NCBI RefSeq assembly: GCF_006439015.1
Contig: NZ_RCZG01000010.1
Span: 143,831-207,830 of the forward strand
Direction: 5' to 3'
Origin: Mycolicibacterium hodleri
GTDB taxonomy: Bacteria > Actinomycetota > Actinomycetes > Mycobacteriales > Mycobacteriaceae
DNA: 64,000 bases
Shown here: positions 26,501 through 33,886 of the stretch, in pieces
Layout: each line of letters begins with the position of its first letter
Position numbering within the stretch: position 1 is the first letter of the stretch
Program-made: the position numbers and the translations under genes
Notes under the pieces: model-generated
The model's input: the letters and a program-made list of their open reading frames with translations, nothing else
Database searches by the model: none
What the model was told of the DNA's origin: nothing

Positions 26501-27398
26501 TGACGACCTGCTCGACGATCTCGTCGTGTCGGGCCAGCGCCACCGCCATGGCGCCCGCGTCGGCCTCCCATGCGACGGTCGACCCCTCGATGTCGGTGAG
26601 CAGGAAGGTCACCGCCCGCATCATCGACGAAGAATGTTGCGGGACAGGCAACGCCAGAGCTACGTCCTGCGCGACGATGGCCGCCTCAAGCCTGCGAAGG
26701 TCCGGCCCGGGATCGACCCCCAACTGGTCGGCAAGCAGCGCCCGCGCCCGCCGATACGCGCCAAGGGCTTCACCTTGCCTACCAGCGCGGTAGAGAGCCA
26801 GCATCAGCTGGCCCCACCGTCGCTCGCGCAGTGGCGCATCCGCAATCGCAGCCTCGAGTTCGCCGACGAGCTCCGCTGCTCGGCCAGTGGCCAGCAGCGC
26901 GTCTGCGCGGTCCTCGACCAGAGCTGCGTGGCCTTCGATCCAGCGTGTCCGCTCGGATCCACCCCGGGCGCTGGTAGGCAGTTCGGGGGCCCCGCGCCAT
27001 AGCGTGACGGCTTCGTCGAAGCGGGCCACCGCCGCGCTCGCGTCCCCGGTGGCGGCGGCATGGCGGCCGACTCTCGCCGCCGTCGCGTACAGGGTGGCGT
27101 CACTCTTGGTAGTGGTGCCCAGAGTCCAACCGGTCCCCTCCGTCAACACAAAGCCGTCCCCTAGCGCCCTACGGAGGGCCGAGACATGGGTCTGCAGAGC
27201 CTTGACTGCAGTGCGCGGGGGATCATCTCCCCAGAGCAGTTCGACGAGCGTGTCCGCCGCCACGACCGACCCGTAGTGCAGCCCGAGCATCGTGAGGATC
27301 GCACGTGGTTTGGCGCCGGGGATCACCACCGGCAGGCCGTCCTGCCGGACTTGCATGGGACCCAAAACCCCCAGTCGCACCTGTTCGAGGGTAGTCAT
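19887..27398 (-). CDS. Giant SARP-cyclase-ATPase regulator with nine tandem NTF2-like modules
   Basis: A 2503-residue signalling or regulatory protein. Order: OmpR/SARP-type DNA-binding domain (about residues 5-100, LGVLGPMQVRQDG); bacterial transcriptional activation domain (about 100-245); class III nucleotide cyclase (about 261-430: FLLTDIEGST with metal Asp269, KTRGEGDATF, and VNRAAR with Asn372 and Arg376); STAND/AAA ATPase (Walker A GEPGVGKT at 487-494, Walker B VVLILDDLHW near 597-606); helical TPR-like region (about 850-1275); then nine NTF2/SnoaL-like modules of 128-153 residues to the C-terminus. SARP and cyclase-ATPase chains are known families; I do not know of this combination with an NTF2 array. 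It occupies the echA19-cyp142 gap. Start choice is uncertain: a GTG ten codons upstream is possible and neither has a strong ribosome site. I see no KstR box at its promoter. Target genes and ligand are unknown. Confidence 0.85.
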   Translation of the reverse strand: MTTLEQVRLGVLGPMQVRQDGLPVVIPGAKPRAILTMLGLHYGSVVAADTLVELLWGDDPPRTAVKALQTHVSALRRALGDGFVLTEGTGWTLGTTTKSDATLYATAARVGRHAAATGDASAAVARFDEAVTLWRGAPELPTSARGGSERTRWIEGHAALVEDRADALLATGRAAELVGELEAAIADAPLRERRWGQLMLALYRAGRQGEALGAYRRARALLADQLGVDPGPDLRRLEAAIVAQDVALALPVPQHSSSMMRAVTFLLTDIEGSTVAWEADAGAMAVALARHDEIVEQVVTFRGGRLIKTRGEGDATFSVFDRPSAAAAAAIELQEAIRNERWELADPMRIRLALHTGEVEFRDGDYFGRAVNRAARLRSLAVGGQTLCSGATAELVVDSLSDDVVLADLGMRLLKNLTRPEHVFELRLETADDALARTMDVPLDRPDLPAVLAGPGPFVGRDGELERLLEAWHSTLSTGIEATLIAGEPGVGKTRLAAEWARQAYGQGAVVLYGRCDEDLGAPYQPFAEAIRSLVPVVGANRLRGLRGVEALLPLVPGVTDLLPDLATPTRADAGTERYALFDAVVGLLELVSANAPVVLILDDLHWAAKPTLLLLRHLLRFGEHARVQIVGTYRSTDLDRSHPLAAMLADLHRDGTAHRLALGGLDEDDVTAYVAEVGYDDEDLARALASVTGGNPFFLIEALRHVDESDGRWDPNTLPQGVREAVSRRLSRLPAATNKALAAGAVVGSRFAVELVERVVEQDLIDAFDEASQAGIVIEEPGGWYRFNHAIVRQSLLAELASVRRMRLHQKIAAALEAESGADDEMLAELAHHYFECAWAGNAAEAVDYCRRAADQAMARLAYEGAADLYDKALHALEELDDEVADRGDQQAELLIARCEALLAGGEVASATGAVAQLISAAADSVRLAAWGACFDGQLAMLTEPERLNEIEVAVGAAAEQLAELEDAGGEAKAHTVRAGCLARLGRIADCETALDQALTAARRARDHRRVNAVLAGAPLAALWGPSPVPRAGGRCLDVVRLLRITTGSPIVEATSIRCQGVLDAFRGRAAAGRQLIDSARRPLTELGMRHALLEVDQFAGIVELVADDPAAAERHLRRAYKGFRRMGLDSDTAETAALLAQACMALDDFVEADELCTESEQLAGHALKPSIAWRSVRAQLFARAGAHDDARRMAEQAVAIAERTDELVDHGDACLALAVVLETAGDAAGARAAAERAVELYDMKDAAALANRARRLLGKAAVAAVPKPQAPESVDLDNACVRAVGRVGDAWQREAWDEVGQLFASTVSLESRRKIVGSSRMGLSPAEWTIQAKGFVEMGLVRIRRVTIAIRGDRLALFRMRFGTADRSPGAAEDQLLHLMGLDDDGQIALHMLFDVEDLDAAMAELNTQHGKRENCSARAPLENAASRASQRYLEKFQAAEGDSMTAIVAANYAVNDRRRIVNAVMRAGRDAQIENFRVTARAGAHLTSTVVATRGEHLALTRIESSNGDVQVGQFELVMLGIVELDADEFIAFHLLFDPDDFNGAIAELDARYLAGEAADHSQAWSLVMDVYSAFNRAELPPIAPDFVSVDHRRGAGFAPGELSAYPQAAWEDSPGTMIHVEAVHRLSDHGAVVTRAANGVSREGFDAEWRDVSVGMIDGGVLTRTELFDLDDLEAALARFDELSQPSPRLQNAASDSYERFATCFERGHWDQIVDMIAADVYSDDRRRTVNGGTRLGRDAFVDELRSLAEIGFVAIAPEIVATRGERLVLIRAEAMQSDQRSDGFDVQVLDVVQIDADERVVGRIVFDADGLDAAFTELDNRYLAGLGAPHARTYSVVAHGFDALNRGEMPNTTAGFVDVDHRSVAGIGAGDLLAYLGTALHDTADNHLYVESVHELTDVGAVVTHVAKGTSREGFDFEWRLIDLLVVDGESFARCELFDEEDIVLALARLAELSRPSPRLENAASRAGEALGTAFVACDWKALECLLHQNLINEDRRRVINAGVRHGRDAEIDDLRASAAVGFTMVAWSVIATRGEHLALSRARYARAGEHSMAFHNDVLHIVEVNADMSITSIIVFDPDGIDAAIAELDSRYLTGEAAACAHTWSLVVQTYDRFNRQELSTTTPDWVNLDHRLAVGSAPGDMNSSVTSIWSLVPDVRTRIEAVYRLSAIGAVFTHTESGRSQDGFDAEWREVALLAFDGDAISRCELFDESDLDLALARFDELSAATPRPVNAAARTTERFVRCFATGDWDALTETLGSDFNLDDRRRVVGAGIRRGRDAEIEDLRAFTAVGLTNATFTVLATRGERLVLSRTTLRRGDSRSDGVHTDMFSIAEVDADGRMIATVLFDPDDPDAAIAELDARYLAGEAAPYERTWSTIARNYSAFNRQEFPPTTPDWVTIDHRRTTSVESDDLPEYIRSVWDDLADFTVYIENVHQVSELGAVFTQTESGRSRDGFDAEWREVALLVFDGDAISRCELFDESDLDVALARFDELTAD

Positions 27399-27498
27399 GT
27401 CGCCATCGTCGGGGCGGCGATTCAACACCAGGTCAAGGTTGGGTAAAGGCCGTCGAAGGCACCGGCGGTCTTAAGCAGCGGACCAGCCGTCGAATTCC

Positions 27499-28716
27499 CT
27501 ATTCGAGGACACGCGCCGTCGGGGTGAACACCACGGGCATCGCCTCGGGGCCGCTCACGAAGTTGGCCGGCCGCAGCGGTATCTCGGCGCCCTCGTCGGC
27601 CAGCCGCAGATCGGGGAGCCGCTCCAGAACCCGCTTGGTCATCATCGACAATTCCAGCCGGGCCAGCTGGTTACCGAGGCAGAAGTGCGCACCGAAGCCG
27701 AAGGCCATGTGGCTGTTGGGTTTACGGTAAATGTCAAAGGTCTGCGGGTTCTCGAAAACGGACTCGTCGAAGTTGGCCGACTCGAACATCAGCATGATCT
27801 TCTCGCCCTCACGCATCTCCACGCCGTGGAAGGCGGTGTCAGCGGTCAACGTCCGGCACATGTTCTTCACCGGTGACGTCCACCGCAGCATCTCCTCGAT
27901 CGCGCCTGGGAGCAACGCGTCCACATCCGCCACCAGCGCCTCCCATTGACCACGATGGCGAAGAAGCTGTTCGGTGCCTCCGGAAAGCGTGTGCCGGGTG
28001 GTTTCGTCACCACCGATGAGGATCAGCAGCGTCTCCATGACGATTTCGTCGTCGGACATCCGTTGGCCCTCGACCTCGGCGTTGACCAGGATCGAGAACA
28101 GGTCCTCGGTGGGCTCGGTGCGACGCTTGGTGATGATGTCCTGCGTGAACGCCGTGTACCCGGCGAACGCTTCCATCATGGCTTGCGCCGACGATTCGTC
28201 GATGTGCGAGCTGAGCCCGGTGACCAGATCGTCGGACCACTCCAGCAGCATGCCGCGCTCTTCGGGCAGCACACCGAGCATGTCGCCGATCACCGCCATC
28301 GGCAGGGGCGCCGCGATGTCGCGGACGAAGTCACACTCCCCCCGCTCGCAGACGGAGTCGATCAACGTGTCGCACAATGTGGCGATTGACGGCACCTTGT
28401 CCATCACGCGCTTGCGGGTGAAGCCGGAGTTGACGAGCTTGCGCCGCAATACGTGTGCCGGATCGTCCATGTCGATCATGTACGGCATGCCTGGTGTCTC
28501 CGGCCGGATGCCACCGGTGTTGGAGAACAGTTCGGGATTGCGCTCGGCGTCGAGCACCGCCTGATAGCTCGCTGCCGCAGCCAAGCCGTTGCGATCCCGG
28601 AACACCGGTTCGTTGGCCCGCATCCAGCGGTACGCGTCGCGCGCCTTGCCATCGGCATAGAACGTGCCGTCGGTGAAGTCGACGTCAGGTCGGGTGTCTG
28701 GCAGAACGGCAGTCAT
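27499..28716 (-). CDS. cyp142: Cytochrome P450 CYP142
   Basis: P450 that oxidises the C26 methyl of cholest-4-en-3-one, functionally overlapping CYP125 (Rv3518c type), 405 residues. The I-helix oxygen-activation motif is GGDETT (about residues 245-250) and the haem-binding loop FGFGAHFCLGNQLARLE (about 340-356) supplies the thiolate Cys. Its start overlaps the stop of the Rv3519 homologue by 4 bp, so it is the second gene of that KstR-controlled unit. Electron donors are not adjacent; FdxD is the only ferredoxin in the window. Confidence 0.94.
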   Translation of the reverse strand: MTAVLPDTRPDVDFTDGTFYADGKARDAYRWMRANEPVFRDRNGLAAAASYQAVLDAERNPELFSNTGGIRPETPGMPYMIDMDDPAHVLRRKLVNSGFTRKRVMDKVPSIATLCDTLIDSVCERGECDFVRDIAAPLPMAVIGDMLGVLPEERGMLLEWSDDLVTGLSSHIDESSAQAMMEAFAGYTAFTQDIITKRRTEPTEDLFSILVNAEVEGQRMSDDEIVMETLLILIGGDETTRHTLSGGTEQLLRHRGQWEALVADVDALLPGAIEEMLRWTSPVKNMCRTLTADTAFHGVEMREGEKIMLMFESANFDESVFENPQTFDIYRKPNSHMAFGFGAHFCLGNQLARLELSMMTKRVLERLPDLRLADEGAEIPLRPANFVSGPEAMPVVFTPTARVLE

Positions 28717-29447
28717 GCAATCTCCTTGGCATCACCGAACGTCATCTCGACGTTGTCGGCGGAACTCGAAACCATCGCGCGCTTCGGGAACCCTAGCGAT
28801 GCCAGTTCCCTCGCGTACGGGTGTTGGCCAAGACGCACGCGCACGCCACCCGGTCGGTATCGGACACCGGAAAGCGTCATCTCCCCTGCGGTTTCGCGGG
28901 TGACCCCGTTGAGGTGCGAGTACGTCGGATGCACCTGCGGCTTCGAAGTGAGCGCTGACGGCAACGCGAGTCCCGGCCGAAAGTCCATGCCGACGACGAA
29001 CTGGCCGTCGATGCTGGCGTCGAAGCCGAACGTGTGACCATCGCGAACCACGAAGTCCGCCAGCACCTTCGGATAGCCCCAGATCGTCCGCCCTGCCTCC
29101 ATCGTGAACGCCCCGTCGACGGGAAGGTGGTGGATGAACGCGCCCGCGGATTGCAGCGCCTTCAGCCCGCCAGCTTGTGACCCCGGCGGATTGACCATCA
29201 CGTTGGTCCCGTACTCGAAGTATGGGCCGAGGTCACCGTCGACGTAGTGCATCAGCATCAGCACGACCACCGCTCGGCGCGGCCGAAAATGACAGACCTG
29301 AAGCCCGCTGTAGTCGATCATGCGTTGGGCGGCGTCTGCGTCCACCGAGAACATCGCCATGTGTTGGGACGCGGTGCGGATCTTCACCGGCATGGTCAGG
29401 ACGGTGCCTGCGATCTCGTACTGCGAAGGAGCCATGGCGTCGGTCAC
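28713..29447 (-). CDS. Acetoacetate decarboxylase-like protein (Rv3519 homologue)
   Basis: Protein of 244 residues that I recognise as the Rv3519 homologue, with the fold signature of the acetoacetate decarboxylase-like family (YGTNVMVNPPG, AGRTIWGYPKVLADF). The lysine of true acetoacetate decarboxylases cannot be confirmed by eye, so catalysis is not asserted. It starts with a GTG 10 bp from a perfect KstR palindrome, leaving almost no leader; an ATG four codons in (MAPSQYEIAG) is an alternative. Operon with cyp142. Confidence 0.82.
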   Translation of the reverse strand: MTDAMAPSQYEIAGTVLTMPVKIRTASQHMAMFSVDADAAQRMIDYSGLQVCHFRPRRAVVVLMLMHYVDGDLGPYFEYGTNVMVNPPGSQAGGLKALQSAGAFIHHLPVDGAFTMEAGRTIWGYPKVLADFVVRDGHTFGFDASIDGQFVVGMDFRPGLALPSALTSKPQVHPTYSHLNGVTRETAGEMTLSGVRYRPGGVRVRLGQHPYARELASLGFPKRAMVSSSADNVEMTFGDAKEIA

Positions 29448-29457
29448 ACACCAAATC

Positions 29458-29471
29458 TAGAACGTGTTCTA
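29458..29471. promoter_or_regulatory. KstR operator, fully palindromic
   Basis: TAGAACGTGTTCTA has perfect dyad arms and lies 10 bp from the GTG of the Rv3519 homologue. The Rv3520c homologue ends about 20 bp away on the other side and reads in the same direction, so this box serves the Rv3519-cyp142 unit. Confidence 0.92.
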
Positions 29472-29490
29472 GACAACTGGCAAGAAGTGT

Positions 29491-30522
29491 CTACACCAAT
29501 GCGGCGAGATCGCGGATCTGCTCGGGTGACCGCGCGCCGACGACCATCATCGTGACGCCCGCCGCTTCCCAGGCCTTGATCTGCTGGCTCACGTAGTCGA
29601 GGTCCCCGACGATGGCCGAGTCGTCGACCAATTCGTCCGGAATGACCTTGGCGGCCTCGTCCTTGCGATCGCTACGGAACAGGGCCGTGACGTCGTCGAC
29701 CACCTCTGAATAGCCCATCCGGCGGTACACGTCGGCGTGGAAGTTGGTGTCCTCGGCGCCCATTCCACCCATGTAAAGGGCGAGGTGCGGCTTCATCAGT
29801 TCCATCACGCCCGCCCGGTCGTCGGTGACCACGACCTGCGCCGTCGCGCAGATCTCGAAGGTCTCGCGCGTCCGCCTGGCGCCCGGCCTGGCGAAGCCCT
29901 CGTCCAGCCACTCGTTGTACATGCCCGCGATGCGCGGTGAGTAGAAGATGGGCAACCAGCCGTCGCAGATCTCGGCGGCCAGCGCGACGTTCTTCGGACC
30001 CTCCGCGCCCAACATGATCGGAATGTCGGCGCGCAGCGGGTGGGTGATCGGCTTCAGGTTCTTGCCGAGCCCCGTGGTGCCCTCACCGGTCAGCGGCAGC
30101 GGATAGTGCGGCCCGTCGCTGTGCACGGGCGCCTCGCGGGCCCAGACCTGGCGCAGGATGTCGACGTATTCGCGGGTGCGGGCCAGCGGCTTGGGAAACT
30201 TGGCCCCGTACCAGCCCTCCACCACCTGCGGCCCGGACACCCCAAGGCCGAGGATGTGCCGCCCGCCGGACAGGTGATCCAGGGTCAACGCGGCCATCGC
30301 ACATGCCGTCGGGGTCCGCGCCGACAGCTGAATCACCGACGTGCCGAGACGCATTCGCGTGGTTTCGCGACCCCACCACGCCAGCGGCGTATAGGCGTCC
30401 GAACCCCACGCCTCGGCCGTGAAGACGGTGTCGAATCCCGCCGCTTCGGCTTCGGCGACGAGCTCCGCATGATTGGTCGGCGCTTGCGCACCCCAATACC
30501 CGAGTTGTAGGCCCAGCTTCAT
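29491..30522 (-). CDS. LLM-class F420-dependent oxidoreductase (Rv3520c homologue)
   Basis: Luciferase-like TIM-barrel protein, 343 residues, matching Rv3520c. KLGLQLGYWGAQ at the N-terminus, TAEAWGSDAYTPLAWWG and LGTSVIQLSARTPTACAMAA are typical of the F420-using subgroup, as are GGRHILGLGVSGPQVVEGWYG and the late VVGARSPEQI. The substrate is unknown; position implies a step in sterol degradation. The ATG (MKLGLQLGYWG) follows GGGAAGG. Upstream frame residues belong to the promoter region. It is divergent from the DUF35 gene across a KstR box. Confidence 0.88.
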   Translation of the reverse strand: MKLGLQLGYWGAQAPTNHAELVAEAEAAGFDTVFTAEAWGSDAYTPLAWWGRETTRMRLGTSVIQLSARTPTACAMAALTLDHLSGGRHILGLGVSGPQVVEGWYGAKFPKPLARTREYVDILRQVWAREAPVHSDGPHYPLPLTGEGTTGLGKNLKPITHPLRADIPIMLGAEGPKNVALAAEICDGWLPIFYSPRIAGMYNEWLDEGFARPGARRTRETFEICATAQVVVTDDRAGVMELMKPHLALYMGGMGAEDTNFHADVYRRMGYSEVVDDVTALFRSDRKDEAAKVIPDELVDDSAIVGDLDYVSQQIKAWEAAGVTMMVVGARSPEQIRDLAALV

Positions 30523-30557
30523 GTGCTCGCCTTCCCAGACGTTCTTGCCTCGATTAC

Positions 30558-30571
30558 TAGAACCTGTTCTA
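30558..30571. promoter_or_regulatory. KstR operator between the Rv3520c and Rv3521 homologues
   Basis: TAGAACCTGTTCTA is an exact consensus match with perfect arms. It is 35 bp from the LLM gene start and 9 bp from the GTG of the DUF35 gene, so both divergent units should be repressed together. Confidence 0.92.
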
Positions 30572-30580
30572 CTCGACTCT

Positions 30581-31585
30581 GTGACCACCAGCCAAAGCAG
30601 CCCGGTGCAGGCCTCACCTCATGCGGAAGACCACGAGCCACCGCTCTCGGCACCGCTGAAACTCTCTTTCGACTACACCCGTTCAGTTGGATCCGTCCTC
30701 GGCGAGTTCTTCACCGCACTGCGCGGACGACACGTCGTCGGCGTCCGGGGGTCGGACGGTCGGGTGCACGTTCCGCCCGCCGAGTTCGACCCCGTCACCT
30801 ACGCGCCGCTGACGGAGATCGTACCGGTGGCCAGCGTCGGAACGGTGCTGTCATGGACGTGGCAGCCGGAACCGTTGGAGGGCCAGCCGTTGGACCGCCC
30901 GTTCGCCTGGGCACTGATCAAGCTCGACGGCGCCGACACCGCGCTGTTGCATGCGGTCGATGCAGGCTCGTCTGACGCCATCCAGACCGGCGCGCGAGTG
31001 CACGCGCACTGGATCGACGAACCCGTCGGTGCGATCACCGACATCGCGTACTTCTCCCTCGGTGACACCGCAGAGAACGTGCCCGACGTGGTAGACGACC
31101 GCGACCCGGTGACCATGATCGTCGTGCCGACGTCGTTGGAGATCCAGCACACCGCATCGCTTCCGGAGAGCACGTTCCTGCGCGCACTCGAGGAGGGCAA
31201 GCTGGTCGGCGCCCGCAGTGGTCACGACGGCAAGGTGTACTTTCCTGCGCGGGAAGCGGATCCGGCCACGGGCCAGCAACTCACCGAGTTCGTCGAGCTG
31301 CCCGACAAGGGCACGGTGACGACGTTCGCCATCATCAACATCCCGTTCGCGGGTCAGCGCATCAAGCCTCCGTACGTCGCGGCCTACGTGCTGCTCGACG
31401 GGGCAGACATCCCGTTCCTGCACCTGGTCACCGAGATCGACGCGACCGACGTGCGAATGGGCATGCGCGTGGAGGCGGTGTGGAAGCCCCGCGAGGAGTG
31501 GGGCCTGGGCATCGACAACATCGACTACTTCCGGCCGACGGGCGAGCCCGACGCCGACTACGACACCTACAAGCACCACCAGTAA
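30581..31585 (+). CDS. Double DUF35/OB-fold protein (Rv3521 homologue)
   Basis: Protein of 334 residues with two DUF35-like OB-fold halves (about 60-190, with ...ALIKLDGADTALLH, and 195-320, with AYVLLDGADIPFLHLV). No zinc-ribbon CxxC is visible. DUF35 proteins partner thiolase-like aldolases (as ChsH2 does with Ltp2), and this gene directly precedes ltp4-ltp3, so it is likely the partner of those proteins in late side-chain or ring steps. The start is a GTG (VTTSQSSPVQ) 9 bp beyond the KstR box, with no room for a ribosome site; a leaderless transcript is plausible. Confidence 0.85.
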   Translation: MTTSQSSPVQASPHAEDHEPPLSAPLKLSFDYTRSVGSVLGEFFTALRGRHVVGVRGSDGRVHVPPAEFDPVTYAPLTEIVPVASVGTVLSWTWQPEPLEGQPLDRPFAWALIKLDGADTALLHAVDAGSSDAIQTGARVHAHWIDEPVGAITDIAYFSLGDTAENVPDVVDDRDPVTMIVVPTSLEIQHTASLPESTFLRALEEGKLVGARSGHDGKVYFPAREADPATGQQLTEFVELPDKGTVTTFAIINIPFAGQRIKPPYVAAYVLLDGADIPFLHLVTEIDATDVRMGMRVEAVWKPREEWGLGIDNIDYFRPTGEPDADYDTYKHHQ

Positions 31586-31631
31586 GGCGCACACAAGTGA
31601 CCTACCAGCGAGAAGCGGAGCGAGATCGCGC

Positions 31632-32687
31632 ATGATTGACGTAGCAGTGGTCGGCTTTGCCCATGCCCCGCATGTGCGCCGCACCGAAGGCACCACCAAC
31701 GGCGTGGAGATGCTCATGCCGTGCTTCGCCGAGTTGTACGCCGACTTGGGAATCAAGCAGACCGACATCGGCTTCTGGTGCTCGGGATCCTCGGATTACC
31801 TTGCCGGCCGGGCATTCTCGTTCCTCTCCGCGATCGATTCGATCGGCGCAGTCCCTCCGATCAACGAGTCGCACGTCGAGATGGACGCCGCCTGGGCGCT
31901 GTACGAGGCGTACATCAAGATCCTGACCGGCGCGGTTGACACGGCCCTGGTCTACGGGTTCGGCAAGTCCAGCGCCGGAGTGCTGCGCCGCATCCTGGCG
32001 CTGCAGACCGATCCGTACACCGTCGCGCCCCTGGTGCCCGACGCCGTATCGACGGCGGGGTTGCAGGCCCGCCTCGGGCTGGACTCCGGCAAGTGGACGG
32101 CCGAGCAGATGGCGCAGGTCGCCCTCGATTCACTGGCCGCCTCGCCTCGAAACGATCGCCTGGAGCCGGGCTCGTCGGTCGACGAGCTCCTGGACCAGCC
32201 GTACTTCGCGGATCCGTTGCGCCGCCATGACATCGCGCCGATCACCGACGGTGCCTCGGCGATCGTGTTGGCATCCGGGGACAAGGCCCGCGAGCTACGC
32301 GAGAACCCCGCCTGGATCACCGGCTTCGAACACCGCATCGAAACCCCCATCCTCGGTGCCCGTGACCTCACGACCTCGCCGTCCACGGCGGCGTCGGCGG
32401 CGTCGGCGACCGGTGGTGACGCGACGTCGATCGACGTGGCCGAGCTCTACGCCCCGTTCACCCATCAGCAGCTGATCCTCACCGAGGCAATCGGATTGGG
32501 CTCGCAGACGAAGATCAATCCGTCGGGCGGCGCGCTGGCCGCCAACCCGATGTTCTCGACCGGGCTCGAACGCATCGGCTTCGCGGCCCGTCACATCTTC
32601 GACGGCTCGGCTTCCCGGGTGCTTGCCCACGCGACGAGTGGGGCTGCGCTGCAACAGAACCTGGTCGCCGTCCTGGAAGGCAAATAA
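31632..32687 (+). CDS. ltp4: Thiolase-like lipid-transfer protein Ltp4
   Basis: SCPx-thiolase-like protein (Rv3522), 351 residues. The thiolase fold is recognisable (NESHVEMDAAWALYEAYIKI, PITDGASAIVLASGDKA, NPSGGALAANPMF), but the usual nucleophile Cys is absent from the N-terminal half-site, as is common in the aldolase-type subgroup. It probably acts with Ltp3 and the DUF35 protein as a sterol acyl-CoA aldolase or thiolase complex. It begins 46 bp after the DUF35 gene; a short GC-rich AGCGGAGCGA-type element lies in that gap. Confidence 0.88.
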   Translation: MIDVAVVGFAHAPHVRRTEGTTNGVEMLMPCFAELYADLGIKQTDIGFWCSGSSDYLAGRAFSFLSAIDSIGAVPPINESHVEMDAAWALYEAYIKILTGAVDTALVYGFGKSSAGVLRRILALQTDPYTVAPLVPDAVSTAGLQARLGLDSGKWTAEQMAQVALDSLAASPRNDRLEPGSSVDELLDQPYFADPLRRHDIAPITDGASAIVLASGDKARELRENPAWITGFEHRIETPILGARDLTTSPSTAASAASATGGDATSIDVAELYAPFTHQQLILTEAIGLGSQTKINPSGGALAANPMFSTGLERIGFAARHIFDGSASRVLAHATSGAALQQNLVAVLEGK

Positions 32688-32688
32688 C

Positions 32689-33864
32689 ATGGCGGGACAA
32701 CTTGCCGCAGTGCTCGGCACTGGGCAGACCAAGTACGTCGCCAAGCGCAAGGACGTCTCGATGAACGGCCTGGTGCGCGAGGCCATCGACAAGGCACTCG
32801 AGGACTCGGGTAGCACGTTCGACGACATCGACGCCGTCGTCGTCGGCAAGGCGCCCGACTTCTTCGAGGGCGTGATGATGCCCGAGTTGTTCATGGCGGA
32901 CGCCGTCGGCGCGACGGGTAAGCCGCTGATCCGGGTGCATACGGCAGGCTCGGTCGGTGGGTCGACCGCCATCGTCGCGGCGAGCCTGGTCCAGTCCGGC
33001 AAGTACAAGCGCGTGCTGACGATGGCGTGGGAGAAGCAGTCCGAGTCGAATGCCATGTGGGCCCTGAGCATTCCGGTGCCGTTCACAAAGCCAGTCGGCG
33101 CCGGCGCGGGCGGTTACTTCGCCCCGCACGTACGGTCCTACATCCGACGCTCGGGCGCGCCGACGCACATCGGTGCGATGGTGGCGGTCAAGGACCGCCT
33201 CAACGGCGCGAAGAACCCATTGGCTCACCTGCACCAGCCCGACATCACACTGGAAAAGGTGATGGCCTCCCAGATGCTCTGGGACCCCATCCGGTTCGAC
33301 GAGACCTGCCCGTCCTCGGACGGTGCCTGCGCGTTGGTGATCGGCAATGAGGAGACTGCGGACCGCCGCGTCGCTGAGGGACACCCCGTCGCGTGGATCC
33401 ACGCCACGGCCCTACGGACGGAGCCACTCGCGTACTCCGGGCGAGACCAGGTCAACCCGCAGGCCGGCCGCGACGCCTCGGCCGCGCTGTGGCGCGATGC
33501 TGGCATCACCAGCCCGATCGACGAGATAGACGTCGCCGAGGTCTACGTTCCCTTCTCCTGGTTCGAGCCGATGTGGTTGGAGAACCTCGGCTTCGCCGCA
33601 GAGGGCGAGGGCTGGAAGCTCACCGAGGCCGGCGAGACGGCAATCGGAGGACGGATCCCGTTCAACCCGTCCGGCGGCGTGCTGTCGAGCAACCCCATCG
33701 GCGCGTCGGGCATGATCCGGTTCGCCGAGTCGGCCATCCAGGTGATGGGCAAGGCAGGTGAGCATCAGGTTGCGGGTGCTCGCAAGGCCCTGGGCCATGC
33801 CTACGGCGGTGGTTCGCAGTACTACTCGATGTGGGTTGTGTCAGCAGACAAGCAAGCCGGGTGA
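32689..33864 (+). CDS. ltp3: Thiolase-like lipid-transfer protein Ltp3
   Basis: SCPx-thiolase/acetyl-CoA acetyltransferase-like protein (Rv3523), 391 residues. Motifs include HTAGSVGGSTAIVAASLV at the site that holds Cys in true thiolases, DETCPSSDGACALVIG, and late NPSGGVLSSNPIGASGMIRFAE. The ATG (MAGQLAAVLGTGQTKY) overlaps no coding sequence and begins 1 bp after the ltp4 stop; upstream frame residues are inside ltp4. Together with ltp4 it forms a heteromeric thiolase-like pair in the KstR regulon. Confidence 0.9.
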   Translation: MAGQLAAVLGTGQTKYVAKRKDVSMNGLVREAIDKALEDSGSTFDDIDAVVVGKAPDFFEGVMMPELFMADAVGATGKPLIRVHTAGSVGGSTAIVAASLVQSGKYKRVLTMAWEKQSESNAMWALSIPVPFTKPVGAGAGGYFAPHVRSYIRRSGAPTHIGAMVAVKDRLNGAKNPLAHLHQPDITLEKVMASQMLWDPIRFDETCPSSDGACALVIGNEETADRRVAEGHPVAWIHATALRTEPLAYSGRDQVNPQAGRDASAALWRDAGITSPIDEIDVAEVYVPFSWFEPMWLENLGFAAEGEGWKLTEAGETAIGGRIPFNPSGGVLSSNPIGASGMIRFAESAIQVMGKAGEHQVAGARKALGHAYGGGSQYYSMWVVSADKQAG

Positions 33865-33886
33865 TCGCTGGCTCGCCTGCCGTGCG

